Source of the DNA: Parietaria judaica
Lineage: Eukaryota; Streptophyta; Magnoliopsida; Rosales; Urticaceae
Assembly: GCA_954871525.1 (NCBI GenBank)
Contig: OX940865.1
Coordinates: forward strand, 9,872,606 to 9,936,605
DNA length: 64,000 bases
Direction: 5' to 3'
Positions 20,852 to 33,080 of the stretch are shown here, in pieces. Position 1 is the stretch's first letter, and every line of letters starts with the position of its first letter. The notes beneath the pieces were generated by a model that was not told the origin of the DNA, did no database searches, and saw only the letters and a list, made by a program, of their open reading frames with translations. The translations under genes were made by a program, and so were the position numbers.

Positions 20852-22780
20852 TCACCTCCTAGAGTCTGACCCACTGCCTCCTGAACAACCCTCCGCTTCC
20901 GACTCTGCACATAAAATCAATTTTCAATACACAAAATCTAACGCTCCTCTTAATTTCCGTTCCGAAAAAAAAAAAAAGTGTCAAAATCCCGGATTTCGTC
21001 TTACTTTCATTTTTCTGATTCCAGCTTTTCAAAAATGTATAAATTCTGATTTGTTTGTTCACTAATAGAAAATCGGAATTGAAAATTCTCGGTTACCAAT
21101 TCTTTTTATTTCGGAATCGGAATTTCCGAAATTCATCAGATAGAAAGCGTATATATTAATAATTACCTGAATCGGAATTTCCGAAAGTCATCAGATAGAA
21201 ACAGTTTCCAGGGAAATAAAGGTAACACGGTCTATACGTGAATCGATGTCGAAAGCGTATATATTAATAATTACCTGTTTTCGAACTTTTCTGCCTTGTG
21301 TTCTGCAAAAATAAAAATAAAAAGGAGAAATATCATATGTTAATTATTGTTATGCATTGCCATATGATATATTATATCTATCTAAAGACTTGTCTTGCAA
21401 ACAAGTATTTCAGAGACTTACGTTAAGGGCAACCTCGGCTTTCCTCTTCTTCTTGCTCAAACTCTTCATGTAGTTCGTTACGAACCGATCCAATTCCCAG
21501 AGTGTCTCGGGATCGACGCTCGCGATGTCGACCTCGATCTCGTCGTCTTGCTGCGAAAGCCCCAGATTCCTCTTCTTTATGATCTGAACCACGTTGTCCA
21601 GCTTCTCCGACGGAAGATTCTGGAGGCTCGTGCTCAGCCTCTGCTTCTCCTCGTACGTCATGTCTCGCTTCTCCGCCTCCGTGACCTTGGGTTTCTTTTC
21701 GACCGAGGGTCTCCTGGCCACGTCAGGTCCTAAAGGCTTAGTGACAGACTCTGACCGGTCGAGAGTTCTCATCGCCGGGGGAGCCGCCATTGGAGGAGTG
21801 CTCACCGGGGCAGCAAAAGACTGAGCTTTTCTTGAAGAGGGTACCGCCAAATCTGCTTCGTCGTTTTCACGATCTTTGTAATCGCTGTCCTCTCCGCTGC
21901 CGTTCTTCTTGAGATTGTAATTCGCCCCGAGCACTGCCCATTTTTCTTCGAACATGGCCAGCAACTTCTCCGCCATGGAATGTACGTCCTGTCCCTTCGG
22001 GTTGTACATAATCGCGTTGCCGAAGGTGAGCCTAACGTCGTCGGCGAATTCTCTGGCTGATTTGTATTGCGCCTTGTGCAGTTTTGCCTTCACCGTCCCG
22101 AGATCCATCGGTCGCTTGATGATCTTGTGGTAATCGAGGAGGCCAAGCGATTTCGCGTCCACGGGAGTGTTGAACACCCACCCGAATTTGTGCTTCATCA
22201 ACTTCTCCAGTAAACTGCAGCAACTCCTGAAGAACTGGCTCTGAAACTTGTCCTTGCTTTTCCCGAACATCACTTCCCCGCGCTCGCGATTCACGGCCTT
22301 CGGTTTCTTCACCGACCTCTTCTCGGCGATCTCCGTTGTTGTAGCCGCCGTGTAATTGGACGAGAACTGCGAGTGCGCTCCTCCTCCTCCGGTGAATTCC
22401 TTCGCCGCTGATTCGAGTCTCTTCGCCAAGCTTCGAACTTGATCGAGCTCGTTCGTCAATCTCCTCTTGAGCTCTCTGATGTCGATCTTCGAGCACAAGT
22501 GCAACGCGATTCTCACGCGGTTCTCGAACACGGTGTATCCGCGAAGTTCGGAGTGACCGGCGAGATGGAAGTCACTCCGGTCCGACGAGCCGTCGGAGTC
22601 GGCCGTGCCGAGGAACTGCGGCGAAGTTCGGTCAAAGCCGGAAGCGGCCGGCGGAGCTTGATTCTTCCATGGCCGTACTCTGAGCTCGCCGTCAATGGCG
22701 GATTCTGGAAACTTCTTGGGGTTCTTCCGGTTCATGTGCTTCTCTCTCGCGCGGTCACCAGCTACAGGCCCTGAAGCCAT
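20852..22780 (-). CDS. GTE: bromodomain/NET transcription factor of the GTE family
   Basis: GTE proteins are plant BET-type factors that bind acetylated histone tails in the nucleus and influence transcription. Exons on the minus strand: 21422-22780, 21275-21302 (28 nt) and 20852-20904, joining in frame to 479 residues. The N-terminus (MASGPVAGDRAREK) and a helix around residues 100-125 precede the bromodomain at about 182-284, with the ZA-loop segment WVFNTPVDAKSLGLLDYHKI and the acetyl-lysine-binding Asn in MYNPKGQDV. A linker rich in Pro/Ala follows, then the NET domain at about 370-440 (LSTSLQNLPSEKLDNVV, DDEIEVDIASVDPETLWELD). The tail is short and Ser/Gly/Glu-rich. Overall it is closest to the GTE3/GTE5 class by its N-terminus and size; exact orthology is not settled. 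Telo-box-like motifs lie in the leader region (22855-22935). Confidence 0.93.
21117..21277. repeat. local duplication copying a GTE splice donor
   Basis: Sequence around the donor of exon 2 (gaaagcgtatatattaat followed by aattacctg in plus orientation) occurs at 21251-21277 and again at 21143-21169. A flanking piece, 'cggaatttccgaaa' plus 'tcatcagatagaaa', is also present twice (21117-21145 and 21174-21202). The inner copy recreates a donor (CAG followed by gtaattatt) inside the intron, 108 nt downstream of the real one. Confidence 0.8.
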
Positions 22781-23110
22781 ACATGAAGCAGAAAAGGCGC
22801 TGTCTCTTGACCTGCCGAAGTCAACGAGCTAGGGTTTCAGACCAGAAGGGAAACCTTGAAACCCTAGGCAGCGAAATCTACGGGATTGCGAACTGGGGTT
22901 TGAATAATTTGGGGGAAATCAGGATTAGGGTTTGGATTAGCCAAATTGAAAAAGTTTTGATTGTAAAAGCTATGATGGATGATCGAACTGGATGTTTCTC
23001 AGAGCAGAAGTCCGAACTCAGATGTTTACGATGGAGCGTGAAACGCACTTTCGCTTACCGAGCGTGGCGTGAAGAGATTGCGATCATAATTTTTTAGGGT
23101 TAAATTTTTT
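22781..23110 (-). promoter_or_regulatory. GTE leader/promoter region with telo-box motifs
   Basis: This upstream region contains 'gctagggtttcag', 'gaaaccctag' and 'ggattagggtttgg', all telo-box (AAACCCTAA) relatives common near transcription starts of plant housekeeping genes. No TATA box stands out. The small plus-strand frame at 22783-23097 has no recognisable domain and is not called. Confidence 0.4.
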
Positions 23111-23563
23111 TTAATGACGGCGAAAATATTCAAAGTTTGGTAAAAAAACCTCTCGTGTACTCAAAATTTAAAAATGGTCGTAAGAATATCCAAAGTCACA
23201 TTTGGGGCGTTGACCACTCCATTTTCTAACGTAGTTAACTAACCTGTTAACTCTAGTCACGTGGACAAACGTGTGTTGTTGACATAACAAGTTTTTGCCA
23301 CGTGAACGAGCCCACATCAGCCTTGTTTACGAAAAAAAAATGAATTGAACCCCTAATTGGACTCATCCATGTGGAAAAAAATTACTATGTCAGCAACTCA
23401 CGTTTTTTCACATGGCTAGAGTTAACGGGTAAGTAAACTGCGTTACAAGAATGAAGTAGTCAACGCCCCAAATACTACTTTGGGTATTTTTTCCCTCCAC
23501 TTTTAAATTTTAGGCACGCAAAGGGTTCTTTGACCAAACTTTGAGTATTTTTCCGTCATTAAA
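23111..23563. mobile_element. foldback MITE, family A copy 1
   Basis: The element starts TTAATGACGGCGAAAATATT and ends with the inverted counterpart AATATTTTTCCGTCATTAA-like sequence. The arms pair over at least 150 bp (for example 'gcgttgaccactccattt' against the right arm near 23450-23480). It has no gene. A second copy lies at 42832-43293. The terminal TTAA could be part of the ends or a target duplication. Confidence 0.75.
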
Positions 23564-26430
23564 TTGTGGTAATAATGAACAATTTTGGTCAATAAGGGTT
23601 TCACTTTTCAAATCCCTAATCTTTTAAAGTGTTAGCAAAAATGTACAACGTCCAGTAGTGAAATCTGTTAGTCCTTCAGTTAAGGGACTTTACTTAGTGA
23701 TGGTGTGGCATCTTGGATCAGCCATGTGGCCATCCACGTGGGCAAGAGGTGCCAAGTGCAATTCATTAATTATATACGACATAAGTATTATTTTTTTCTC
23801 ATAGCAAGTGATAATTTTGGCACCTTTACACGTAATTTATTGTCTTGTATGCGTATATTGTAATCCATCTTGTATGCGTATGTCTTGTGTTTTATAATGT
23901 TTAGCTTAGTTTCTTTTTAGTTTTTGTTAGTTTAAGAAATTAAGCTCATTAAGGTAATAATGTGCTTAAAGTGATTAGTTACATGCAAAATAGGAAGAAA
24001 TGATGATTAGACTTTGATGATTGGCTGATTATTTCATGAACCACATCTTGATTACTGGATTATTGGACCACATTCCTTCATTTTGGGAAGGCCGTGTCAC
24101 TAAGTGCAGCGTCCTTTCGGGGAGGTGAGCTAAGGAGGAAAGGCAGTAGCCACCAGCTCCAAGAGAGGGGAAAATACTGAGGGATAAACCCAGAAAACGA
24201 GCTAAAAGAAGGACGAAGTTGGGAGAAGATCGGAGTTGATTCCTGCTAGCATTCAAGGAAGACATTCTGCCAGACTGTTGTAACGATCGTCACAGCAGTC
24301 TCTGTAGCACGAAAGCTGATCGGAGAGGAGCTTGGAGTGACCTTGAGCTTTATTTTTTCCATCAACTCTTTATCAAACTATTAGTCCATTTCCTGTTGTT
24401 GTGAACATATTCATTTTCTTATCGAGGGATTATTGATGGATCTTTGATTTCAATGTCACATTAGTTGTGATTGGTTATTGCTATGCTACTTTCTTGTTTT
24501 TTATTCTTGTGTGATCAATGTTAATCTTCGCTCTAGAGAATGACAATCTCTTATTAGAGTAATTAGGGTATGGATTGAAAGATCGGAAGGATTAGTTTAG
24601 CTTGAACACCGATAGGATTTTATGAGAATCTAGTATAGAAATATATTGAGAATCCTATATGGCTTAGATCGTATAGTGTTTAAGTTTGGATTTGGAAGAT
24701 TTGATGGTATATGAATATATTAATCGAATCGGACAATTCGTTAGTAGTAGGCGCTCGGAAGAGGTTTGCTCATAAATCGAAAAGCCAAAAGTTGAAATTT
24801 GTTGTAGCCGCAACCATAACGATCACATAATACTTCATTTAGATATTGAGATTTGAGGGAAATTAATCCTAGTTTCTCGTTTATCATTTTACAAATCCAA
24901 CCAGAACTCGGTGTATCCAGTAACCCGATCTTTTTACCCGACATTAAAAAATACCCAAGTGTTTTAATATGAGTATTTTATTTTGAGTACTTTATTTTGA
25001 GTGTTTTAAAAAAGACCTTTTTTTTTACTCCGTGTATTTTATTTTGGGTAATTTAATAAAGTTATTTTACTCTTTTTTTTTTTGGATTTCAATGTTTTAA
25101 TCCCGAATTTTGATTCCGGGTAAACAAATTGAGTTCAAGGTTATGTACAAAACTACCATGGCATCCGCATTTTTTCTTTCGATTCTCAAACCTTCATTAT
25201 CCGAAACTCCATGCCTGAGTTCATCGACGTTGAAAAGGATATAACAATGTCATGCCACCGTCGATTGAGTGCCACATGGCATTGACTAACTCCATTCATT
25301 GAAAAGGAGAAGTAGGTGACAGTATGAGATTTTTGGTATATATGGCATAATCTTTTTTTTTTTATATATATTCAACGTTATGTTTTGTAATACTTTTGGT
25401 ATTTGTGTCACAAGATTAATTTCTCTTTTAAATCTTTTTAAAATTAAATGTTAATATTTGATATATGTAGCGGTGAAAAAGTAGAAGACATGAACCAAAA
25501 TTTAAACCATAACCGAATAACCGAATACGAAATATAAATAGTAAAGATTAAAATGCATGGAATACTCGCATATTATTGCTATTTAACATTTCATGCGATA
25601 TCGGTATTTATTTATGATAAAATAAACTGAAGCGCAATCGCAAAGCCGCATACTGCGTTCTTGCATATGACTAATGTTATTATGAAAATTTAAATATTTT
25701 TATTGCAAAATTTATTGTACTCTACTTATATAATAGTCAGGGCTGGGCCTAATCAGACTAACGATATTTAAAACTTTGGCCTTCAAACAACCATACTAAA
25801 TGTTACAGGCTTAAGCGGGCACACCCGCAAGATGCCCGTGCGGCACTCGGTAAGTCCGTTAACCGAGTAAGCCATCCACACGTTTATCGCTATCGCTGGT
25901 TTCACACTGTCTTGGGTTCTTTAACCGAGTAAGTCATCCACACGTGTGACACTCAATTTGTAGTAGTACAACGCTAATCACAAAAATATGCGATGACCAA
26001 AAGCCTGTTGAAGAAAAAGCCCAAATTAGGGGCTCAAAAAATGAGAAGATCTTTAATTTAAGCGCAGATCACCTTTTGAACTCAAATTTAGTCCCAGACT
26101 TTCAACTTTCTACAATATCAACATCAATTCGAGGGAATTATAATAATTAAACTTTAACCGTCACTTATATATGACTATTTGTTTTGTGTATGAGATTAAG
26201 AAACACAAAAAGAAATATTAAATAATCTGAGTTAATTTTCATGAGCGTTAAATAAGTGACGATATTCGTCAAATTTAGAAACGTCGATTGTTTATAATCT
26301 GGAAGAAATACTTGATACAACAAATTAACAAGTTCAATTTTTATTCACCAGATTTTTTTATTCCCTAAACTTTTGTTGTATTAGCTCATCCCCTCACCTC
26401 AACTTGTACCTCTTAAACATAAAAATTGAT
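23564..26430. other. intergenic DNA with a probable LTR remnant
   Basis: 23940-24950 is less AT-rich, has promoter/leader-like character and no sustained frame; it resembles a decayed LTR (low confidence). 25840-25945 holds a short direct repeat of 'ttaaccgagtaag(c/t)catccacacg'. The remainder is AT-rich without coding signal. Confidence 0.4.
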
Positions 26431-26839
26431 TCAAAATAAAAGGGTTCTTAAGATTAATAGCCAATCTTGAAAGTGAGTTTAGCAAAATAGCCAACCTTTG
26501 GTTAATTTTGTAAACTAGCCAATTAACCATTTAAATGAATTTCTAATTACATTCTTACCCTTAATAATAAAAAACGAAATTAAAAATAAATAGAAATTAA
26601 CCACGTAATTTGTGGGTTATTAATCTGAAAAAATCAATGACATTTATTATGAATATTTATATCAATTATGAATTCATTTATTTTCATTAATTTAAAATAT
26701 TGCTATATATTGAAATAGCTATTAATATGGTAACAACCAAAACCAAACCCCCTTTTTGTGTATAATTCAAATTTTAAATTCAAAACATTCATATAATTTT
26801 CGGATTTTTTTTTTTTTAAAATATCAACAAATTAAAGAC

Positions 26840-27046
26840 GCTAATTAACGTAAATCAACAACGAATCAACGTAAATTAACATCGAATTAACGTAAATTAA
26901 CAACGAATTTACAATGAATTAACAACGAATTTACGTTAATTTACGTAAATTAACAACGAATTTACAATGAATCAACAACGAATTTACGTTAATTCGTAAA
27001 TTAACAATGAATTAACGTAAATTAACAACGAATCAACGTAAATTAA
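26840..27046. repeat. minisatellite of 'aacgtaaattaacaacgaatt'-like units
   Basis: About eight to ten irregular units alternate 'aattaacaacgaattt' with 'acgtaaattaac' and partial inverted forms. The array directly abuts the captured GC-rich fragment inside the Pack-MULE-like element and adds a spurious tail (LLIYVNS repeats) to the open frame. Confidence 0.7.
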
Positions 27047-27690
27047 CAGGCCTCCGGAATTTCCGGGAGAAGAGGATCTTCTCGACGGAGGCAAAGACGA
27101 CGACCTTGAGGTTCGTGGGCCGCCCGTAGAAGAGGAGGTCGGCCGCACTGTGGCGTCGCCCCGAGGCGTCGAAGATAGAGCCGCCGACTTTGGTCCCGAC
27201 GAGGTCTCGATCAGGCCGTCGCGGACGCCAAGCTGCCACGCCTTGGGCTCGGGGCGGTAGACGATCTTGCTCTCCACCCAGTCGTATGACTCGTTCACCA
27301 TCCGTGGGTCCCACGCGATACCGGACTTTGCGTAGAACTCGAGCTCGGCGTTCACGGCGCTGCTGCCACCCAGGACGCGGCCGCGCGCGTTGGGCACGCC
27401 GTCCTCGGACGTGAAGGCCTCGGCTGGCGAGTCGGCATCGGCGGCGGTGTTGGTGAAGCCGGCCGCAAGGGAGGCGAGGAATCCGTCCTGCGCCATGACA
27501 TCGCGGTCAACGTACGGCGTGCCGCCGCGCTCGAGCACCAGCACGCGGAACCCACGCGACAGCGTCGCCGCCAGCGGGCACCCGGCCGTGCCGCCGCCGA
27601 CAACTATGTAGTCGAAGTAGTCCTCCGGCGGAAACGACGTGGCGTTGATCACCAGCTTCCGAAATGTCGCAGCATCGACGTTCGTTCTTG
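27046..27690 (-). pseudogene. GMC oxidoreductase (HOTHEAD/mandelonitrile lyase-like) fragment
   Basis: The frame encodes the N-terminal FAD-binding part of a glucose-methanol-choline oxidoreductase: DYIVVGGGTAGCPLAATLSR (Rossmann loop), VLVLERGG, and the GMC signature region GRVLGGSSAVNAELEFY. It ends after about 150 matching residues at RDGLIE. The family's next block (LVGTKVGGSIFDASGRRHSA, DLLFYGRPTNLKVVVFASVE) follows at once in another frame, so a short piece is deleted and the frame is shifted. Most of the protein, including the catalytic His region, is absent. GC content is far above that of the neighbouring genes. It begins in mid-gene, preceded by a (GA)n tract at 27688-27720. This is a captured fragment and not a working enzyme. 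Confidence 0.88.
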
Positions 27691-27978
27691 AGAGAGAGAG
27701 AGAAGAGAGAGAGAGAGAGGAACGATGAAATGATTCAAATTGGTTATTAAATTCCTAAATTTGTGCATAATTAATTAAGCTTGATTTGTGCTGATTTTTT
27801 TAATTAATTACGAAATTTATAATTAAAATGATTAATTAAAGGGTATTACAGGGATAAAAAATATTAGTAAAATGCCACCTCATGTTAATTGGCTAGTTTA
27901 CAAAATTAACCAAAGTTTGGCTATTTTGCTAAACCTATGTTTCAATTTAGTTATTTGGTGCAATTTCTCAAAATAAAA

Positions 27979-29421
27979 TTTACAAGTAAACTGATAACAA
28001 TCAATATATATATATTATTATTTAGACTTGTTTAAAATAGAAGAGAGGTTAAATGAAATGAAAGCACATTGAGAGATGATAATGGAGGGTTGAATGAGGC
28101 ATTTTCAACGCCGACCAAACCCACTTTTGAAGACTTTTAGAACATCTCTTTCGGACACACATTTGTATGGCAACACGTGCTTTCCCCACATGCCACATGT
28201 GCCTTTCATTTCAATTAAATCGACCATTTTCATTATGATGACGAGATTGAGAACTGAGAAGGGTCAGTCTCTTCTCTCCTCTACACAACCAATTAATGGC
28301 AAAAGGGAAGAAAAGATTGCTCGCTATTTATTGGCAAAACTTGAAGAAGATACTCAATTTCTTTATTTAGTAACTGAATTTTCTAAGAAAAATTCATTCT
28401 CTTTTGGTTAAAGTTTTATTTTTAAGTTAACAAAAGTAAATCATGTGTAGTATCGACGAAAAATGAATAAATTTGAATTTTTTCTACATGGCTGATCAAT
28501 CTTATCCGTTGGATCGATATTATTTTACTGATTTAATAAAATAGATTTTAAAAAATCTTAGTAATCCATAAACTATAATTCCAATTCTAGAAAAAGAACT
28601 AAAAAAGACTGATCAATAATTTCTGTTCCGTTTTATCCGGAAACGAAAGCTTGCAAAAACAAATATAGATTTCCAAACACCATATCAAGTTTATCAACAC
28701 CTATTTACTTATAAACTCACACTTCTAATCTAATCTGTGGTACTTGCAAAAAAAAAAAAAAAGAGGCAGTCCACACAAAAAGGGATGATCCTTGTATGAG
28801 AAAACCACATAACATGTCTAAAAAAAAAAAAAGGAAAAGGACAATATATAATAAAAGTGTGAGAAATAGAATTTTTATTGATGACATAAATTGTTTGAGA
28901 AAATAAACAATAATAAAAAAAAGACCATCCATCTTTTCCTAATCCAATTTTAAGTACCCACCAAACAATCCCATCCAATCCCCTCATAAATTCTTTTTTT
29001 TTTTTGGAGGGGTTTTGTATATATCACATATATATACATATACATCATGCTTTCTAAAGCCAGCCATTATCTCTCTCCATCATTCAGCTGAATATAGCAG
29101 TTAATCAGTTTACAAACTTTCCAGGTATAGCAACATAGAGTACAAATTCCGCGTTTTTTTTTTTTGTGTGACAAAAATGGTGAGAAGAAACGGGAGCGGG
29201 AATCGCCCCGGAGAGCAATGAGGAACGAATGAATGAATAGGAACTACTAAATCTATCTCTCTGGTATCCACTGGCATTGGCTGCTAAATGAGATTATTTT
29301 TACGTAGTCTGATTATGTCACAGGTATCATATAAGGAGAGATGAGGAAATGAGTCCGAGGGATTACCGGGAACTGGACAGGTTTCAGGCCCAAAGAGTTA
29401 CCACATTGGCGTCGTGTAATT
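27979..29421. other. intergenic DNA and TTL 3' region
   Basis: AT-rich sequence with A and T runs. The last 300 bp or so should be the 3' untranslated region of the TTL gene. The frame at 28094-28411 (105 codons) has no recognisable domain and atypical composition, so it is not called. Confidence 0.45.
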
Positions 29422-31305
29422 CTAGGGACTGTAGTGCCTGACTGAGTGTTCCAACATATCACGACTAGGGCAAACGATTTCCTTCACTCGGTTCCCATTT
29501 TTATAGATCTTGAAGGTCGGAACGATCCTTACATTCTCTGTGTTTGCGATTGCTGGGTTTTCTTCGATGTCAACCTGTGAAAGTTGAGGAATTGAATACT
29601 CGGCATATATATATTTCAATTGTCCATACGTCTCGATAGAATTACCGAAGATATTCTAGAAAATCTAAAATTAATGAGAAAATTGTGGGGTATCTTAAGA
29701 TAATGATAATATTCTAGAGTATCTAAAGAAAAGAAAAAACTAAATCAAATGCTATCAAATCCTAAGAAAATAAATATTATAGGATTTTTCTACACTCTAC
29801 ACAACTTCTGTTTCGACATCTGCGAATTTAGTTACCTTGAGGAAATTTATGGATGGATAACGGCCACAAAGCGTGTCAACGAACAGGGACATTTGCTTGC
29901 ATTGCGTGTTTGAGTCAGCTTTGAAATGAACAACCGAAACACCTGTATATTTTGAAACTTGAGAGGCAAGATTTCACCAAAAGGCTTCGATTTTATCTCT
30001 TATTAGATAAAAAGGACACGATGCATTACCCGGAACAGAAATCGCAGCTCGGAAATGCTCAACGCCCGATACCTCTTCAACCTCACCACCAAACTTCAGA
30101 TTATACACTTCCTCTCCACGGGATTTCTTCAATGCAACTTGGGCGTGAAATAAAGATTCAGCAACCTCACTGTCATAGGGAAGCTCCTTCCTTAGAATCT
30201 CGTAATCTTTGACAGCATCTTCCCATCTCTCTAGCTGCAATCCGCAACCAATATTAGTTTATCTCGTATCTATGTGTTAATGAAAATCATTTCCCAAAAT
30301 TCAACAAAATTACGGAGCTATACCAGAGGTTTAAGAAGGGTTTACCTTGGTGTTTGAGGCAGCTCGTCGAAGCAGGGCTTTCGTGTAAGTTGGTTGTATT
30401 TCTAAAGCTTGGTTGCAATCTTCAATTGACCGCTTCCACATCCCGAGCTTAAACCAACAAGCGGCTCGGTTGCAATAAAGAACAGGGTTTGAAGGGTCGA
30501 GCCTAAGACCTTCACCATAAGCCGAGCACGCCTCTGTGAACCTTTCTGACTTGAAAAGATCGTTGCCTCGGGCCCGAGACCGTGCCACCAAACGCACGTT
30601 GTTAAGAAGCACAGCAACTTCGACGTTCCGGGCATCAAGCTGCCCGGCTTTTTCAGCAGCCGTAACTGCATTCTCAAACCTGCAGCACATCCATCATCTA
30701 TTCTCACTCTCCTTAAAACTAGTCGTGAAAGTTCTACACCAGAAATCAGTTTATACACTGGTTCATCCATAACCGAATAACCAGGATATTCTCTGGTTTT
30801 TAACCGAAACCGGATAATGGATGCATAGCAACTCATTTCTATTTCAAAATTTGATTTTTGATATAAAAAAGTTTTGAGAATTTGTTATTTTCTTATTAGA
30901 GTCGACTTTCTGGAGAAATGTAATATTTTCATTTATAAAAACCGTTTTCAACAAAGAAAAAACTGGTTCAGGTTTCAATTTCTCAAATGTCTGAAGCATA
31001 TATATATGCCGAGTATTCAATTCCTCAACTTCTCAAATTTCTCAAATGTCTGAAAGTTTCTGAGCTCACCTGCCAAGTGCCATCTCATACTGGGCTCGGA
31101 CGAAGTAGAGATAAGCTTCGGAAAGCATCCCGAAAAACTTAATTTGCGGGCTAAAGTTGGCGGAAGCCTCAAGCTTCGGCACACTCGATAAGCACGACTC
31201 AGCTTCATCGATTTGGTGGAGCTTCAAAAACGCTTCCGCTCTACACATACAGAGCTGTAAAATCAATTTGAACTAATTCAGCATTCAAAATCTAGTTCAA
31301 ACTAT

Positions 31306-31337
<32 letters not shown>

Positions 31338-32602
31338 CAACGATGAAAAGTTGTTAATACCTGAGCACAATGGTCGGCACCGGAGGCAATGGCGGCATCA
31401 CCCTCCCTCAACACATTTACCCAGTCGCCGACTCGCCGGGCATCGGTGCACTTGTTTAGATGCCTTTCTACTGCCTGCAGCTTCTGCAACTCGGCCTGAT
31501 CCAGCTGCGATCCCGGAAAACAAAGATGTCTCCTTGAATTCTCAACCTGCCCTAACCTGCAATACAAATGATGATTCTGATAACTAGATTAAAAGAGAAA
31601 CAAGGCCCTCCATGAATCAATAAGAGAGCTACAATCGAAGACATAATATACCAAGATTCAAGACTAACATACTACTTATAATCATACATAATCAAACAAG
31701 TTTAAACCCGAAAAAATAAGCAAAATAGATCCAATGCAGAGCAAGAAACAGTCTTTAGAGCTACGGCTTAGCACCTACCTAAGAAACAGAGAAGCTAAAC
31801 GCCTGTGAGCCCTTCTATAGTCGGGATCCAACTTCACCGCCTCCTGGCACTCCTTCACCGCCTCCCAAACGCGCCCGAGACCCGTCAGTGCAGCGGCGCG
31901 ATTGCTCCGGTAGGCCGCATTCGCCGGAGAGATCGCGATTGCCCGGTCATAAAGTCCCAGTGCCTCTGCAAAATTCCCCCGCTTGTAATGCTCGTTCCCG
32001 GTTCTCTTCAACTCCTCCGGATCCGTCCCCGCCCGCTGTTTCCCTCCTGCGGAGGCAGGTTCGCACTTTCCTGCAGCCACGGGGGAACCCCCGCCCCGCA
32101 TTATGCTCCCGTGGCCGTAGTTCCCCGTGCCTAACCCCAGGACATCACTACGCTGGGTCCGGTTGGCAATGCCGGGCTTGAGAATCTTCCCGGACGGGCA
32201 GATGTTCCCCGCAGGGAGCGTGCTCGGGGCCGGGGAGCTCCCGGAGTCGGATCTCGAGTTTCCAAGCTTGAAAGTCCGAGACCGGAGGCTCTCGGATGCG
32301 GTGGGCGAGCTCTCACTCGACCCCGAGAGCTCGCCAGAGTGGCTACTAGTACCGGCCGGGCCGGATTCGGATCTTCTGGGGACCGACCTGGCGCCCGAGA
32401 CCGATCCGGACGAGCTCGAGCTACTGCTGGTGGCCCCCGCCGCGGCGCCGCGTGTCCGGAGAGGGGAAACCGGCGAGCCGAGATCGAGCTCGCGGAAATC
32501 GGGCTTGTTGACTTCGTCCTGGCAGCTCAAGGAGTGAGCCAAGCGATCCGTGAGCGAGTTCAAGCCCAGCTCGGAAGTGGTCGGCTTCCCCGGGCGCGAC
32601 AT
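29422..32602 (-). CDS. TTL: tetratricopeptide-repeat thioredoxin-like protein
   Basis: TTL proteins are plant scaffold/co-chaperone proteins; in Arabidopsis they support osmotic-stress tolerance, brassinosteroid signalling and cellulose synthesis. Seven exons on the minus strand join in frame: 31779-32602, 31361-31556, 31070-31254, 30346-30679, 30030-30234, 29836-29942 and 29422-29574, giving 667 residues, slightly shorter than Arabidopsis TTL1/TTL2. The first 200 residues are Ser/Gly/Pro-rich and probably disordered. TPR motifs follow ([76 protein letters not shown]). The C-terminus is a thioredoxin-like fold ([35 protein letters not shown]) in which the usual CxxC is replaced by NTQCKQ with one Cys, as is typical of the family, so it is unlikely to be a disulfide reductase. 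Confidence 0.94.
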
Positions 32603-33080
32603 TTCCGATGCAAAACCCGTCGACGAGACAAAGACGAGCTCTGAAAAGGAGGCACGCTCGGAGCGGATTGGTGGACGAAGGTCAGCAATGTCGGCGAGCG
32701 GAGAGAGCAGTGCAGCGAGGAAGAAAGAGTGACTCCATTAAAGGGAATCAGAGAAAGCGGAGGAAAAGAAGAAAGAGATGGATAGAGATCTCGTGATTTC
32801 AAAGGAATGAATGTGAGTGAGCCTCAGCCTGTGTATGTTCTTGTAGAGAGAGAAACTGGGTTTACAGAGGAGAGAGAGAGAGAGAAGTGTAGACGAAAGC
32901 TCTTACTATTTCTTTTTTCTTTCTTCGCTTCTTCTTCTTCTTCTTCTTCTTCACGAGACAGGTCTCTCTCTCTCTCTCTACACCATATCTCTCTTTCTCT
33001 TCCTCTTCTTATTACTTCCCCACTCTCACTAACTCATCGTCATCTTCACGCGCTTCTCTCTAAAAACCACCTCCTTTAAA
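32603..33080 (-). promoter_or_regulatory. TTL leader with GA/TTC microsatellites
   Basis: Upstream of the start codon on the minus strand lie a (GAA)8-like tract (32928-32951 as TTC on the plus strand) and (GA)n tracts (32871-32884 and 32964-32982). Such purine-rich tracts are common in plant 5' leaders. The plus-strand frames here are shadows. Confidence 0.45.

Larger units (their letters stand above)
26442..27967. mobile_element. Pack-MULE-like element carrying a captured gene fragment
   Basis: Inverted terminal repeats of about 80 bp (26442-26525 and 27885-27967) share 'gtttagcaaaatagccaa', 'ctttggttaattttgtaaac' and 'tagccaattaac' with few mismatches. The element is flanked by an identical 11-bp direct repeat TCAAAATAAAA (26431-26441 and 27968-27978), in the 9-11 bp range of Mutator-like elements. 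Inside are an AT-rich minisatellite (26840-27045) and a GC-rich gene fragment (27046-27690). No transposase is present. This is the structure of a Pack-MULE: a non-autonomous Mutator-like element that has acquired host coding DNA. Confidence 0.85.

Noticed and set aside
21395..22774. Plus-strand frames across the GTE gene
   Set aside because: They are antisense shadows of the bromodomain/NET coding exon.
26984..27652. Functional GMC oxidoreductase gene
   Set aside because: It covers only the N-terminal part, has a deletion with frameshift, ends in minisatellite-encoded residues and lies inside transposon ends.
28094..28411. 105-codon plus frame
   Set aside because: No recognisable domain, no splice partners and composition like surrounding DNA.
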